From assembly GCA_963971305.1 (NCBI GenBank), contig OZ020305.1, forward strand, positions 14,541,001 to 14,605,000: a stretch of DNA of 64,000 nt, given 5' to 3'. Numbering within the stretch: the stretch's first letter is position 1; each line of letters begins with the position of its first letter. Position numbers and translations under genes: made by a program. The notes beneath the pieces are model-generated. The model saw nothing but the letters and a program-made list of their open reading frames with translations. It made no database searches and was not told where the DNA came from. This stretch comes from Arcuatula senhousia. Taxonomy: Eukaryota > Mollusca > Bivalvia > Mytilida > Mytilidae. Below are positions 23,194 to 33,546 of the stretch, one piece after another.

Positions 23194-23479
23194 TTAAGGG
23201 GACTTAATATTTATAACATGCTCTGAGAAAATTTAACTAGTTTAATTATCTCATAAATCTAAAGGATATTATATTGAGCATTGAGAATATGTACAAATTG
23301 GTTGTCCTGAAGATGACTGTGATATCACCGACAGGACATCAAACAAACAACAATCAATCAAGTGTACAAATTGGTAAATTGGCTGGATTTTTGGAATAAA
23401 ATCCATAACAAATGTGGCCACTAAAAGTACGTCTCGCCAGCTGTTGGCATCACTGTGAAACTCATTTACAAGCCATCTA

Positions 23480-25095
23480 AGCCTTAAGTACACCATGACC
23501 CTAAGTGTCTGCATACCAAATATCAGATGCTTAAGTATAATACTTTTCAAGTAATTTATCTTCCACAAATGTATGACAAAGAAGTTTTCAACCCCCCCAA
23601 AAAAGTCGTTGAAGCGTGAAAGTGCGGTCAGGGTCACATTGCATGATGCCAGTTGTCAGTATTACAAATATCAGATGTCTAGGTATTGCACTTTTCAAGT
23701 AATTACTACAGTACTCAGGGAATTTCTCTTGGAATTCATCTGCACTGATGTTTAAAATATCCATGGTGTACCAAAACTTGTTCACAGAAAACAGACCTAA
23801 GAAAAAACATTAACATTTAGCTAATTCAGTATAAAATTTCAAAGTCAGTAGACCGTGACTGCAGGAGTATAAAGATAAAATCCTCTTGGGAATTGAGATG
23901 TACAGTACTGGTGCTAATTCAACTGCATTGATTAAAATATCAGTGGCATACCATAACTGCTTCATGTTAAATAGTCTGCAAAATAATAATTATTTATCAC
24001 CATTGTAAACCCACATGTTTGTTAACAGATTGTTTAAATATGGAAATGTAGCAATTTGATTAGATGCAGCCAACTTCCACTGCATCCAATCAGATGAGAG
24101 AAAATGTATGACCACAAAAATCCTTCTTTATCTGCCAAGGGTGAAGATGAGAGATAGCCTTGGCTAGCGAAGATGGTAATTGATCAGTACTGATACAAAT
24201 GCAACTGCATACAAAATATCAATGGTGTACCATAACTTGTTCATATAAAACAGACTTTAATAAGAAAAATGCTTTAAAAATTGTAGATGCCGTGGCCGGA
24301 AAAAACCATACCTAATCATTCTCGCCTTTCGCATCATTCGTCACAGGCGAGACAAAAAGCAAAGGACGATGATTTACATAAAATAAATAGGAAAATATCA
24401 TTTTTTCAGAATATCTTTTTGAAAAGATTATTTTAACTTTCCTCTTATATATTCCATATTTTAATAAACTGTGAACACAGACTTAAGAAAAAAGTTTATC
24501 ATTGGCCAAATCAACATAAAATCGTGCGATGTCAGTAGACCACGACTGCAGGAGCATACAGACAAAATGCTTAAAAAAATATAATCTTTTGCTAATCCAA
24601 CTACATACAAATACCAATGGTGTACCACAACTGCTTCATGTTAAACAGAAGTAAAAAAACGTTTAACACTCATTGACATTAAGCTAAATCAGTAAAAAAA
24701 ACCAAAGTCACTAGACCGTGACTGCAGGAGCATACTGATAAAACACCTTTATAATTGATCTGCGCAGATGTTAATGCAGCTGCATACCAAATATCTATTG
24801 TGTACCATAACTGCTTCATGCTCAACATGTTCAACATGCTCAACAAACTTAAGAAAAAAGGTTAACATTGGCCAAATCAGTATAAAATCACAAAGGCAGT
24901 AGACCGTGACTGCAGGAGCATACAGATGAAATACTTTTAAACTGGTCTGTACTAATGCTAATCCAACTGCATACCAAATATCAATGATGTACCATAACTA
25001 CTTCACATAAAAACAGACTTAGGCAAAAACTTTAACAATTATGGACGCCGCGGCCGCTGTGTCGCCTTTTGCTACATTCGTTGCAGGCGAGACTA
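23480..25095. repeat. Tandem array, about 185-bp unit
   Basis: The phrase 'gtaccataactgcttcat' recurs near 23765, 23948, 24226, 24618, 24800 and 24989. Clean steps are 182-189 bp and two longer steps hold insertions. Units also share 'gtagaccgtgactgcaggag' and 'aatccaactgcataccaaat'. Two insert-like blocks, at 24285-24352 and 25043-25090, share 'ggacgcc/gatgcc..tggccg' and a 'ttcgt.caggcgagac' end. ORFs here are repeat translations. Confidence 0.7.
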
Positions 25096-25625
25096 AAAAT
25101 GTAATTTGCCAACAACTTTTAAAATGAAGGTATCCCCATCTTTTGTTTGATATTTCTATCTAGATTTTAAGGTTTATAAAAAAAGAGTTGCGTGTTAAAT
25201 TGTAATAATCTTATGGTACAATGTACTTTTATTACTATTGAAATACAAAATAGGATTTGTTCTATTTGGATTTTACCAAACGCATAAAACATTTAGAACA
25301 AAATTTGTATATATGTATTTATATACATTCATGACATTAAACATTTTTGATTTATAACATAATAATACTTTTTATGTACATATACAAATGTTTCTTTTAC
25401 ACATTTATTACAAATGATGTATTATAAAGTTAATTTTTTTAGTCTATTCATATACTGTGTAAAACGTTTTAAAACACACAGTAATAAAATAATGTATTTT
25501 AGGTTGCTAAGCATATGACAATTTATGACTTCAATCTTGATGCAATCGTAAACATATATAATAATAATAGTGTAGTTGTATAATATACATTGTATCTTTA
25601 GAATACATTAACATGATATGCCAGA
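25096..25625. other. No gene seen
   Basis: AT-rich sequence. Its last part (25588-25622, 'tacattgtatctttagaata') is paralogous to 8283-8318 beside zinc-finger gene 1. Confidence 0.5.
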
Positions 25626-26040
25626 ATTCCCTCTTTTCAGTTTACATAGGTTATCTCCCATAAGCAGGAGTTATCTAACTTTGCAGAGGGTGTAATTTCT
25701 TAGCCCCTCTGCTCTTTTCATGGAAAATCAAAGAAAAATCTAGAGAGATCTGAAAGAAATTAAGGATTTCCCTAAATTTCACAAGAACTTTACTATATAA
25801 AATCTTTTTAAGTTTACATTTTTATTGCAGATTATTGAATAAGTATTTTTGTAAAAGGAGATGTTTTAAAAAGTTACATAACTATCTCAAAATGTTGGGA
25901 AATCCCTTTTCTTTCTGAACCCCTCAAATTTATCATAGGATTTCAATAATAAATCAAGAGAAAATAAATTTCATACCTGCTGTAAAGTTAGATAACTCAT
26001 GCATATGGGAGATAACCTATGTTAACTGAAAAGAGGGAAT
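25626..26040. mobile_element. MITE inserted in the tail of zinc-finger gene 2
   Basis: Inverted termini of about 60 bp: left 'attccctcttttcagttta' then 'cataggttatctccca', right its complement ending 'ctgaaaagagggaat'. Both sides continue into sequence that is contiguous in the paralogous locus at 8283-8330 apart from repeat units, so the element inserted after the duplication. About 415 bp, no coding capacity. Confidence 0.7.
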
Positions 26041-26262
26041 ATGCTTCTGCAGGATGACCCTCACTGACATGATGTTTCAAAATATGCTCATACAGAGTGA
26101 CCTTAATTATATCAATATACATTGTAACATGCTTTTTCAGAATATGCTTCCACAAGGTAACCCTCATTGACATTGTGTTTCAGAAAATGCATCCGCAGAG
26201 TGACCCTCGTTGACGTGATGTTTCAGAATGTGCTTCTGCAAGGTGTCCTTCTTTGCATACTC
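26041..26262 (-). repeat. 43-bp tandem repeats in the 3' tail of zinc-finger gene 2
   Basis: On the - strand about five imperfect units of 'agggtcactctgcagaagc' plus 'atattctgaaacatca' follow the last finger. The first encodes TLQKHILKHH, and the second, in a shifted frame, encodes the tail SADAFSETQCQ and the stop. One unit carries an extra 'gtatattgatata' stretch. It is homologous to 8311-8541. Confidence 0.75.
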
Positions 26263-27417
26263 TTTATCACATGCAGTATAAGTACATTTAAAAAGCTTTT
26301 CACCAGTATGCATCCTCATGTGTTTCAGTAAGTGACATCTAAAAGGAAAACCATGGCCACAAATACTACAAACATGAGTAGCCTCCCCTGTGTGTATTAT
26401 CATATGTGCCCGTAGGTGCTGGGCTTGTCTAAAACATTTTCCACATGTCTCACACTTATAAGGTTTCTCACCACTATGAATCAGTTTATGTCTCTTTAAA
26501 TCGTGATTACTGCTAAAGCCCTTTCCACATTCATCACATTTGTAGGGTTTATAACCAATATGTATTTTCTTGTGATGATGAAGGCTGGCTCGACGACCAA
26601 ACACTTTACCACACTGCTCGCATCTAAAAGCTTTAACACCAGTATGCATCACAAAGTGTTTCTTTAGGTTTCCACTTGTGCCAAATTCTTTGCCACATTC
26701 ATCGCATTTGTAGGGTTTATAACCAGCATGTGTTTTCCTGTGCTGATGAGAGCTGGCTCTATGACCAAACTCTTTATCACACTCGTCACATTTATAAGGT
26801 TTTGCACCAGAATGTATCACATAGTGACTATTCAGGTCTCTACTCCTGCAAAATTGCTTTCCACATTTTTCACATTTGTAGGGTTTCTCACCACTGTGTA
26901 TTTTCTTGTGTTGATGAAAGCTGGCTCTATGTCCAAACTCTTTACCACATTCTTCACATTTAAAACATTTTACATCTGTGTGTACTACAAAGTGTCTCTT
27001 CAGATCTTCACTATCGTCAAATTCTTTGCCACATTCAAAACATTTATAAGGTTTACCAACAGTATGAATCACAAAGTGACTCTTAAGGTCTTCACTCTCC
27101 CCGAATTCTTTGCCACATTCGTAACATTTATAAGACTTTACACCTGCATGAGTATGAGTTTTTTTATGTCTCTTGAGAATTGAGCTATCACTAAACCCTC
27201 TGCCGCATGTATCGCATATATAAGGTTTAAATCCTGAGTGTGTTCTTGTATGTTTCTCTAGATAATATTTCTGACTAAACTCCTTACCACATTCATCACA
27301 TTTATAGGGTTTATCACCAGTATGTATCCTCATGTGATTTTGTAGTGATATTTTTTTCATAAATGTTTTAAAGCAAACGTCACATTTTAATTGCTTTTCA
27401 GCATCTAGGGTCTGCAT
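26164..27417 (-). CDS. C2H2 zinc-finger protein 2 (about 417 residues, 14 fingers)
   Basis: The first ATG in frame is at 27417 (MQTLDAEKQLKC), aligned with the internal MQTLNAEK of the paralogue. The frame is open upstream to a splice acceptor (tttatttgacag) at about 27453, so a 5' exon exists and could add a few codons. Fourteen C2H2 fingers run from residue 11 to near the end, all with both Cys and both His, joined by GEKP/GDKP/GYKP-type linkers. The last has C-x4-C spacing and ends HILKHH. It is presumably a nuclear DNA-binding regulator; the target is unknown and no effector domain is visible. Better preserved than the copy at 8455. Confidence 0.9.
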   Translation of the reverse strand: MQTLDAEKQLKCDVCFKTFMKKISLQNHMRIHTGDKPYKCDECGKEFSQKYYLEKHTRTHSGFKPYICDTCGRGFSDSSILKRHKKTHTHAGVKSYKCYECGKEFGESEDLKSHFVIHTVGKPYKCFECGKEFDDSEDLKRHFVVHTDVKCFKCEECGKEFGHRASFHQHKKIHSGEKPYKCEKCGKQFCRSRDLNSHYVIHSGAKPYKCDECDKEFGHRASSHQHRKTHAGYKPYKCDECGKEFGTSGNLKKHFVMHTGVKAFRCEQCGKVFGRRASLHHHKKIHIGYKPYKCDECGKGFSSNHDLKRHKLIHSGEKPYKCETCGKCFRQAQHLRAHMIIHTGEATHVCSICGHGFPFRCHLLKHMRMHTGEKLFKCTYTACDKEYAKKDTLQKHILKHHVNEGHSADAFSETQCQ

Positions 27418-27529
27418 ATCAACTACTTGGTACTGATTGATAAGAAAAAAAACTGTCAAATAAAAAGAAAAAAGATTAATACTATGTTTTAGAAAGGAAA
27501 ATGGTTTTGGATTAATATATATACTCCAA

Positions 27530-27705
27530 TACCCAAAACGATTGTAATGATAGAAGGAGGTTCAGTGCCAGAAACGTGATAAATGAAAAAAAAATCTGGT
27601 TTGATCCACCATTTTCTTTTCTTTTAAATGCCTGTGCCACATCAGAACCATTGCAATCCTCAATTTCTCTATTTGCCTTGTTTTGTCTTTTGTTTTTAGA
27701 CATAA
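27530..27705. repeat. Dispersed repeat fragment
   Basis: 'gatccaccattttcttttc' and 'aaatgcctgtgccacatcag' and 'aaccattgcaatcc' match 33060-33117 ('acccaccatttcgtttgaa', 'atgcctgtaccaagtcagg', 'accattgcgatcc') and, more loosely, 37210-37260. The relatives lie in or beside retroelement 3' tails. The - strand ORF across it is not a gene. Confidence 0.5.
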
Positions 27706-28011
27706 ATTAAAAAGATGGATAATTCCACTTTGCAAATTTTGATACCTTTTTATTTACAAACAAACGTGAACGTTGGCCGGACGTTTGATTGCTGACTTAG
27801 TTGTGTAATTTAAGATTTAACATGCAAACAAAATAAATAAACAGGTATCACCATGAACAATCCTTATTTTTTCCTATGTTTGATCATGTTTCATATCTTC
27901 CAGTTCATCAACAAACAACACCCCATAACGTTTAACAAAAATCAAAATTTGTTGAAACCTGAGGTGGCAGTGACTAAAATGTGTGTGCAATGTACATGTA
28001 AAACAATTTGT

Positions 28012-28040
28012 TAAATTAAATTAAATTAAATTAAATTAAT
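28012..28040. repeat. (TTAAA)n microsatellite
   Basis: About five to six copies of a TTAAA pentanucleotide, next to the left end of the MITE at 28050. Confidence 0.85.
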
Positions 28041-28049
28041 TGTTAAAAT

Positions 28050-28468
28050 GTTTAACAGGTTGGGATTAAACCCCGTGTAGAGTAATAATTACTGTGTAGA
28101 TGGAATAAACCGTCTATACGGGTATAAATATATCCACGTATACGAGGATAATTTTTTTATGTGAGGATTTTCGGGAATGGAACAAAAAGCGCATGTTGCA
28201 CGCAAGTCAGGTAAGAACTTTTAAACTTTATCTTTCGTAATTTATTTATAAATCTATTTCAAACCATCAAATTATTTGCGCATTTAAGATTTAAAATGAG
28301 TGTGTCTTACCGGAAGTTAAATTTAAATTTTTAATTTCAATAAATGAAAATCCTCACATAAAAAAATTATCCTCGTATACGTGGATATATTTATACCCGT
28401 ATAGACGGTTTATCCCATCTACACAGTAATTATTACTCTACACGGGGTTTAATCCCAACCTGTTAAAC
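28050..28468. mobile_element. MITE with about 120-bp inverted termini
   Basis: The left arm 'gtttaacaggttgggatta', 'ccccgtgtagagtaataa' through 'atccacgtatacgaggata' is repeated in inverse on the right, ending 'taatcccaacctgttaaac'. The near-perfect arms cover more than half of a 419-bp element, so it would fold into a long hairpin. It lies in the presumed 5' intron of zinc-finger gene 2. Non-coding. Confidence 0.8.
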
Positions 28469-28634
28469 GTATACATATATAATAAACCATTGTACCTGAT
28501 TGACCATTCCCAAAACATGACATCGTTTAATAATACACAAGCACACACACACACACACATTGCAAAAACAATGCAACAATGAATCTATTTACGTTAAAAT
28601 ATTACATATATAATAAAACATGATAAATAATTAC

Positions 28635-28720
28635 CTGGCTGGTTTGTTTCGTCCCTTTCTTTACACGTTGCTCTAACTTGTAACACAGAAGTTAAACGAA
28701 AGCACCGTGTGCAACCGAAA
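28635..28720 (-). other. Possible 5' untranslated exon of zinc-finger gene 2
   Basis: On the - strand a less AT-rich stretch ('gcacacggtgctttcg', 'gagcaacgtgtaaag') ends in a good donor, ccagccag|gtaatt, at 28635/28634. It has no ATG. It would splice to the acceptor at 27453, an intron of about 1.2 kb containing the MITE. This is inferred from position and splice-site quality only. Confidence 0.3.
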
Positions 28721-29145
28721 TCAAAATTATACTAAAATTAAAAACGACCGATCCCGATAAATTTGTGTATTTCTCATATTTCTAGTAACCTGCTGTATTC
28801 ACAAGGAGTACATTTAGTGCATTCGGATCTCGTAAAGATACTTTTAACACACAACAATATGAAAATTTCATAAAATTTATGTCATTCTTTCAATCATTCG
28901 TGTGGAATTTCTTAAATTTATTTACATTTATGTTTTATTGAAAAATCGATTTTCTTATAATTACTGACAGTGTTACATGTATGGGGAATCTTTTTGATGC
29001 AGATCCGAATGCACTACTTAAAAGGTACTGCTTGTGAAAACAACAGGTTACGAGAAGGAAGAGAATTTTACAAAGAACCTTCAAAATACTTTTCAATATG
29101 ATAATTATCCAATGTATTTATTATAATTGTCAATGATATAAATTG
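28721..29145. other. Probable upstream region of zinc-finger gene 2; no gene seen
   Basis: AT-rich sequence between the candidate 5' exon and a SINE. It has two inversely related short stretches ('acctgctgtattcacaagg', 'gcattcggatctcg' near 28790-28830 and 'gatccgaatgcac', 'cttgtgaaaacaacaggt' near 29000-29050), so 28788-29051 may be another foldback MITE. Confidence 0.45.
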
Positions 29146-29149
29146 ACTT

Positions 29150-29910
29150 GGCAGCCTAGTGGTCTACAGCGTTGGTTTAAGGTTAGTAAGGACACCTGAC
29201 CCCAAAAATAATTCCGAATTTAAAATGTCAAATTTTTGGATATATTAGTATTAGGTATATACTTTATCTTGTGTAAAAATATTGGACCCCCTTTCCAGGC
29301 TTGTTTTTCCAATATTTAGGCTCAAAGTTGTCCCAAATTACTATAGATTATATAGGAAAGGTCAAATAATAAGCATAAAATCTTGTCGCAAAAAAAATCT
29401 ACGAATTTAAATTTTATTTTTATTTGATAAAAATCAATGAAATACAATATATTTTGAAATAGAACAATAAAAACTGGGGTCACCAGCTTACTTTTTTCTC
29501 TACTACACAAATCTTTGTAATTTTTTTGTCATTTTTCAAGTGGATTATCTCCCTTGTTTTATTTGAAAAATTTATTTATGAAGGAATGGTTGTTTTATTT
29601 GTATTAAAATTAATTTATTTTGATTAAGTTTTATAAAATTAAACTATTCAACACAAGTTTCAAGGTATTTGTGACGTCTGCACATGTTTTTTTTTTTGCA
29701 TTCTTAGCTGTTTTTGGTCACATGACAAGTATCCTCACTAACCTTAAATACCGCTATCAGGGCCATCTTTGAAATTTACACACACAAAAACCGGAATTGT
29801 CCTCACCTGAATGTGGTGTCTTCTGGTTACTCCGGTTTCCTCTACTTTTATTACTGACTAAACTGGACCACCTGTTGTCAATCGCTTATCAGCGCTACAT
29901 ACTATTTTAC
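29150..29910 (+). mobile_element. tRNA-derived SINE split by a TTAA-flanked insertion
   Basis: The head 'ggcagcctagtggtctacag' and 'cgttggttta' lies before 29181. The body resumes at 29748 with 'ataccgctatcag' and continues to the tail with 'ctccggtttcctctac' and 'gactaaactgg'. The layout parallels the intact SINEs at 30064 and 43003. The interrupting element occupies 29181-29743. Confidence 0.65.
29181..29743. mobile_element. TTAA-flanked (piggyBac-type) MITE
   Basis: Ends 'ggttagtaagga' and 'tcctcactaacc' are inverted repeats, directly flanked on both sides by TTAA (29177-29180 and 29744-29747). Removing the element and one TTAA restores 'ggtttaaatacc', matching 'ggtttagatacc' in the SINE at 30064, so the insertion site is confirmed by a paralogous empty site. 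TTAA duplication is characteristic of piggyBac transposases. The 563-bp body is AT-rich and non-coding; the small - strand ORF at 29322 shows no transposase. Confidence 0.75.
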
Positions 29911-30063
29911 AATGCAACAGAAGTTCAGTTTAATTACTGACTGCTCAATATGGAACAGATGTATCGAAACGGACTTTCAACCCTTATACCCACACATACC
30001 CACAATATTCTCATAATAATTCGTTGTCTTTTAATTTCATGTTTTATCATTAGTTATGTATCG

Positions 30064-30326
30064 GGGACCTGGATGGCCGACTGGTCTAATACGCTGGTTT
30101 AGATACCACACTATTGATCACTAGCGGATCACCTCTCAGGTGGTATTCGATTCCCGCTTGTAATATACAACAACGGAACTGCCCCACTTGTTCGTGATTA
30201 AGTTTGTCAGTTACCTGACCAAGGTCGGTGTTTTTTTCGGGTATTCTGGTTTTCTCCACCAATAATCTGACCGCCCTACATGGCCCAGGTGCGTCGATAA
30301 AGGGCGTTAAACACGAACACACACAC
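30064..30326 (+). mobile_element. tRNA-derived SINE
   Basis: It begins 'ggatggccgactggtctaa' (A-box-like) and has 'ggtattcgattcccg' (B-box-like) about 70 bases on. A conserved body follows ('tttgtcagttacctgacc', 'ggttttctccacc', 'tgcgtcgataaagggcgtta') and a CA-repeat tail. The second full copy at 43003 shares head, body and tail. Confidence 0.75.
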
Positions 30327-30409
30327 ACACAAACACAGACACATTAGTTAAGTATCCAAAGATGGCAGATAGTTAAAACATATTTTATTTGTAAATAAAA
30401 CAAGATGGA

Positions 30410-32923
30410 GTGGACATAATTAATTCATACTTTAATAGGACATCCTCTACGATTAGCCTTTACGTGAATCTCCCAAACGGGATATCATATTACCACGACA
30501 CCAACAGTCCAAATCTTAGTACACCTCACCGTAAAAAACGAGAGCTTCACTGGATAAAAACTTTAGGTACTGCAATGCCTTATGGATGTAATGATAACAT
30601 AAAAGGAGTAGGAAATCTTTCTAGCCCTCAATGTAGTGAGGTGAATGTTATGAAACTGTTTGACCCTAATGGTAGACACAAACGTAGTCATGGTCACAAA
30701 CGATACAAACCAAGATCTGGTGCCAGTCAACCTGACAACAGATCTCTTTCAGACACGTTTGATGATCTGGTTACAAGTCTACAACAACCATTGGGAGTCC
30801 ATCATGTTCGTACCATTCTCTATTCACTACGAGTCACGAAACTTAAAGACCTACGTGATCCTGGGTTAGAAAAAGCAGGTACTGATCCATTTACTCCTTC
30901 TTACAGGCTTACTAGCATTATTTGCGACGTTGCTCTTTTCCGTCTTTTTAAGCCTGTAAGAAGTGAGCCTCTTACTACTGAGGATAGGAAATTTCTCCAT
31001 ATTCCATTTAAGAACAAAGGGATAGATGCTATAAACATTAGCAATATTTTAAATCGTAAGGAAGTTACATCTCAAATTCCTCAATATTTCAAAAATCAGT
31101 CAACACCAATTGTTTCCTACCGCTACACTAAAACCATAAGTAGTAAAATTTTCAACTACAAAAAGGCATTGCAGGACCTAAACATTGAAGAATATCTAAA
31201 GTCCCCTCTGACATGTGATTGCTATGCTTCTCCCTTTGTCTATGGTCCATCTGGTCATGTCATCACGGGTGATCTTAAGATAATTGAAAATGATTTATTA
31301 CGTAATGTGGTTTCCCATGGACCTAAATTCAGGGAACCGCAACGTATAAATTGGAATCATAACTTTAAGATCATCATGGACGCTGTGGAGGACTATGCTA
31401 GAGCCTGGATAAAGAGGGAAAAGGACCAAGAACCAGAGCTTGAATCACTGTCGGACTGGGTAAGGACTATCCGATCTCTTGTACGAAGCCGAATAGACAA
31501 ACTTCGCAAATGTGTGAACCCCCGGCCTTCTTCTGTATTTAGAGATCGTGAAGCTCTCAATTGTCTCTCTTCCTTACATGACAGGTATGTTGTCACGCCA
31601 GCAGACAAGGCTTCCAATAATATAGTTTTTGTATGTAAAGCACATTATTACAATTGTCTAATAAAAGAACTAGGCATTGATGGTAGTACTTCCGCTAGTG
31701 CTACATACACACGGACTACATTTAACAAAGATGAAATCATAGCCAACCATAGCTCTTTTATGTCCTCTTTCAATATTCCAATGAAAGAGGAACATAAAGA
31801 GTTACCATATTTGTACTGGATACCTAAACTTCACAAAAATCCGTACAAAGAAAGGTATATAGCTGGATCTTCATCATGTTCAACTACAGAGCTGTCCGTT
31901 CATTTAACTAAAATCTTGTCTGCTGTCAAAGAAGGTCAACAAGCATACTGCGACACTATTTATAATCGTAGTGGAATTAACCATATGTGGATTTTGAAAA
32001 ACTCAAAAGATTTGTTAGATCAATTTAAATCTAGATCATTTTCTGAGGTTCACTCTTTGAAAACGTTCGATTTTTCAACTTTATACACTACCTTGCCACA
32101 CGAAAAACTAAAATGTCGCCTGAAAAAACTTCTCGAAAAAGCCTTTTCAAACTCAAGGAATTTTGTTGTTTTGGGTTATAATTCTACATTCTTTTCCAAA
32201 ACATCTTTCAAAGATAAAATTTGTTACACACTGGAACAAGTTTGCAGTATGCTTGATTTCCTAATTGACAACATATTTGTCATCTTCGGAGGAGAGATTT
32301 TTCAACAACAAATCGGCATTCCAATGGGCACAAACTGTGCTCCTCTCCTCGCCGATTTGTTTTTATACTCTTACGAGACTGAATTTCTTCAGGGACTCGT
32401 AAAGAACAAGAAGATGAAAGAGGCAAGGTCATTTAATCTTACATTCAGATATACATGTATTGATGATGTCCTTTCTATCAATAACACTTCATTTGGTAGT
32501 TGGATTCCTTCAATATATCCTCCGGAATTGGAGATTAAAGAGACCACCGAATCCAATTGCTTCACGTCTTTCTTGGATTTGCACCTCGAATTTGACCCAG
32601 GTGGTCATCTCAGTACAAAAATTTACGATAAACGAGACGATTTTAATTTTCAAATTATTAATTTTCCTAATCTACAGAGCAATATACCTACTTCTCCTGC
32701 ATACGGTGTTTATATTTCTCAACTTATTCGATATGCCAGAGCTTGCACACATTTCACAGATTTTTTTATCAGACACCGGTTTCTTCGTGACCGACTTTTG
32801 AAGCAGGGCTATAAGAAAATACGTCTCATACGATCACTAAAAAAATTCTTTCTTCGTTATCAGCCACTAGTAGAAATATTCAAAATTGAGTTAAAAGATA
32901 TGATAGTTAATTGTTTTAATTAG
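30410..32923 (+). CDS. Penelope-like retroelement polyprotein, reverse transcriptase, 5'-truncated
   Basis: Open frame of 837 codons bounded by a TAA upstream (30392) and TAG at the end; it opens without an ATG and the first Met is near residue 56. Residues about 40-58 (KKRELHWIKTLGTAMPYGCN) look like the C-terminal end of a GIY-YIG endonuclease, here N-terminal to the RT as in Naiad-type Penelope-like elements; the endonuclease core is missing. RT landmarks: TPADKASN (about 395), YWIPKLHK (about 470), FDFSTLYTTL (about 550), GIPMGTNCAPLLADLF (about 635) and the Asp pair (about 682). The expected RYIDD reads RYTCIDD because of six inserted bases, so activity is doubtful. The Naiad assignment is inference. 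Confidence 0.8.
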   Translation: MDIINSYFNRTSSTISLYVNLPNGISYYHDTNSPNLSTPHRKKRELHWIKTLGTAMPYGCNDNIKGVGNLSSPQCSEVNVMKLFDPNGRHKRSHGHKRYKPRSGASQPDNRSLSDTFDDLVTSLQQPLGVHHVRTILYSLRVTKLKDLRDPGLEKAGTDPFTPSYRLTSIICDVALFRLFKPVRSEPLTTEDRKFLHIPFKNKGIDAINISNILNRKEVTSQIPQYFKNQSTPIVSYRYTKTISSKIFNYKKALQDLNIEEYLKSPLTCDCYASPFVYGPSGHVITGDLKIIENDLLRNVVSHGPKFREPQRINWNHNFKIIMDAVEDYARAWIKREKDQEPELESLSDWVRTIRSLVRSRIDKLRKCVNPRPSSVFRDREALNCLSSLHDRYVVTPADKASNNIVFVCKAHYYNCLIKELGIDGSTSASATYTRTTFNKDEIIANHSSFMSSFNIPMKEEHKELPYLYWIPKLHKNPYKERYIAGSSSCSTTELSVHLTKILSAVKEGQQAYCDTIYNRSGINHMWILKNSKDLLDQFKSRSFSEVHSLKTFDFSTLYTTLPHEKLKCRLKKLLEKAFSNSRNFVVLGYNSTFFSKTSFKDKICYTLEQVCSMLDFLIDNIFVIFGGEIFQQQIGIPMGTNCAPLLADLFLYSYETEFLQGLVKNKKMKEARSFNLTFRYTCIDDVLSINNTSFGSWIPSIYPPELEIKETTESNCFTSFLDLHLEFDPGGHLSTKIYDKRDDFNFQIINFPNLQSNIPTSPAYGVYISQLIRYARACTHFTDFFIRHRFLRDRLLKQGYKKIRLIRSLKKFFLRYQPLVEIFKIELKDMIVNCFN

Positions 32924-33260
32924 TGTTTGACTGGTCTGCTGTACTGAGATGATCACCTCAATATCCCTATTGTGTCTCACAACTATGTTGTGTTCTATGG
33001 TCATTACCGGATCCTAAGATCGCAATGGAAGAGGGAGGTTTGGCGCCATAAGACCTGGTTTAACCCACCATTTCGTTTGAAATGCCTGTACCAAGTCAGG
33101 ACCATTGCGATCCACCAGTTCTCCGGTATGACTGATTCGTTTTTGTCATTTTCTCTGGACTATGAGATTGATCATTCAAGTTCGGTAGTTTTGTTATTAC
33201 CTTTATGTAAATTGTTCTGTACAAGCCCAGACTGTATTTCCTCGGAGATTTTCGTAAAGT
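32924..33260 (+). other. 3' untranslated tail of the Penelope-like copy
   Basis: Non-coding sequence after the stop codon. 33060-33117 is shared with a fragment at 27590-27660, suggesting a repeat tail. Its real 3' end is not defined, and no polyA tract is seen. Confidence 0.45.
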
Positions 33261-33546
33261 GAAAACAAAGCCGATCTTTCTCAAGAAAAACTGATTGATT
33301 GCACATAAAAAAATCACAATAAGTAAAACGAATGAAATCCACATTATATGCATAATAAACCGTATAAAATAAGATGGTATCGCATTAAACGCATTAAAAG
33401 TTTGAGAGCTTTGAATAAAAAGTCATCATAATTTTGTGTGTTTAGTAAATTGCATTAGTGCTATCGACAAAAACAATATACTTCTACTCACCCATTTTTA
33501 CCACTTCCCGGCCTGTTCTGCGTATTCGCTTTGTTTTACATTTTAA

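Noticed and set aside
26676..27183. Plus-strand ORFs across zinc-finger gene 2
   Set aside because: Antisense shadows of the C2H2 fingers.
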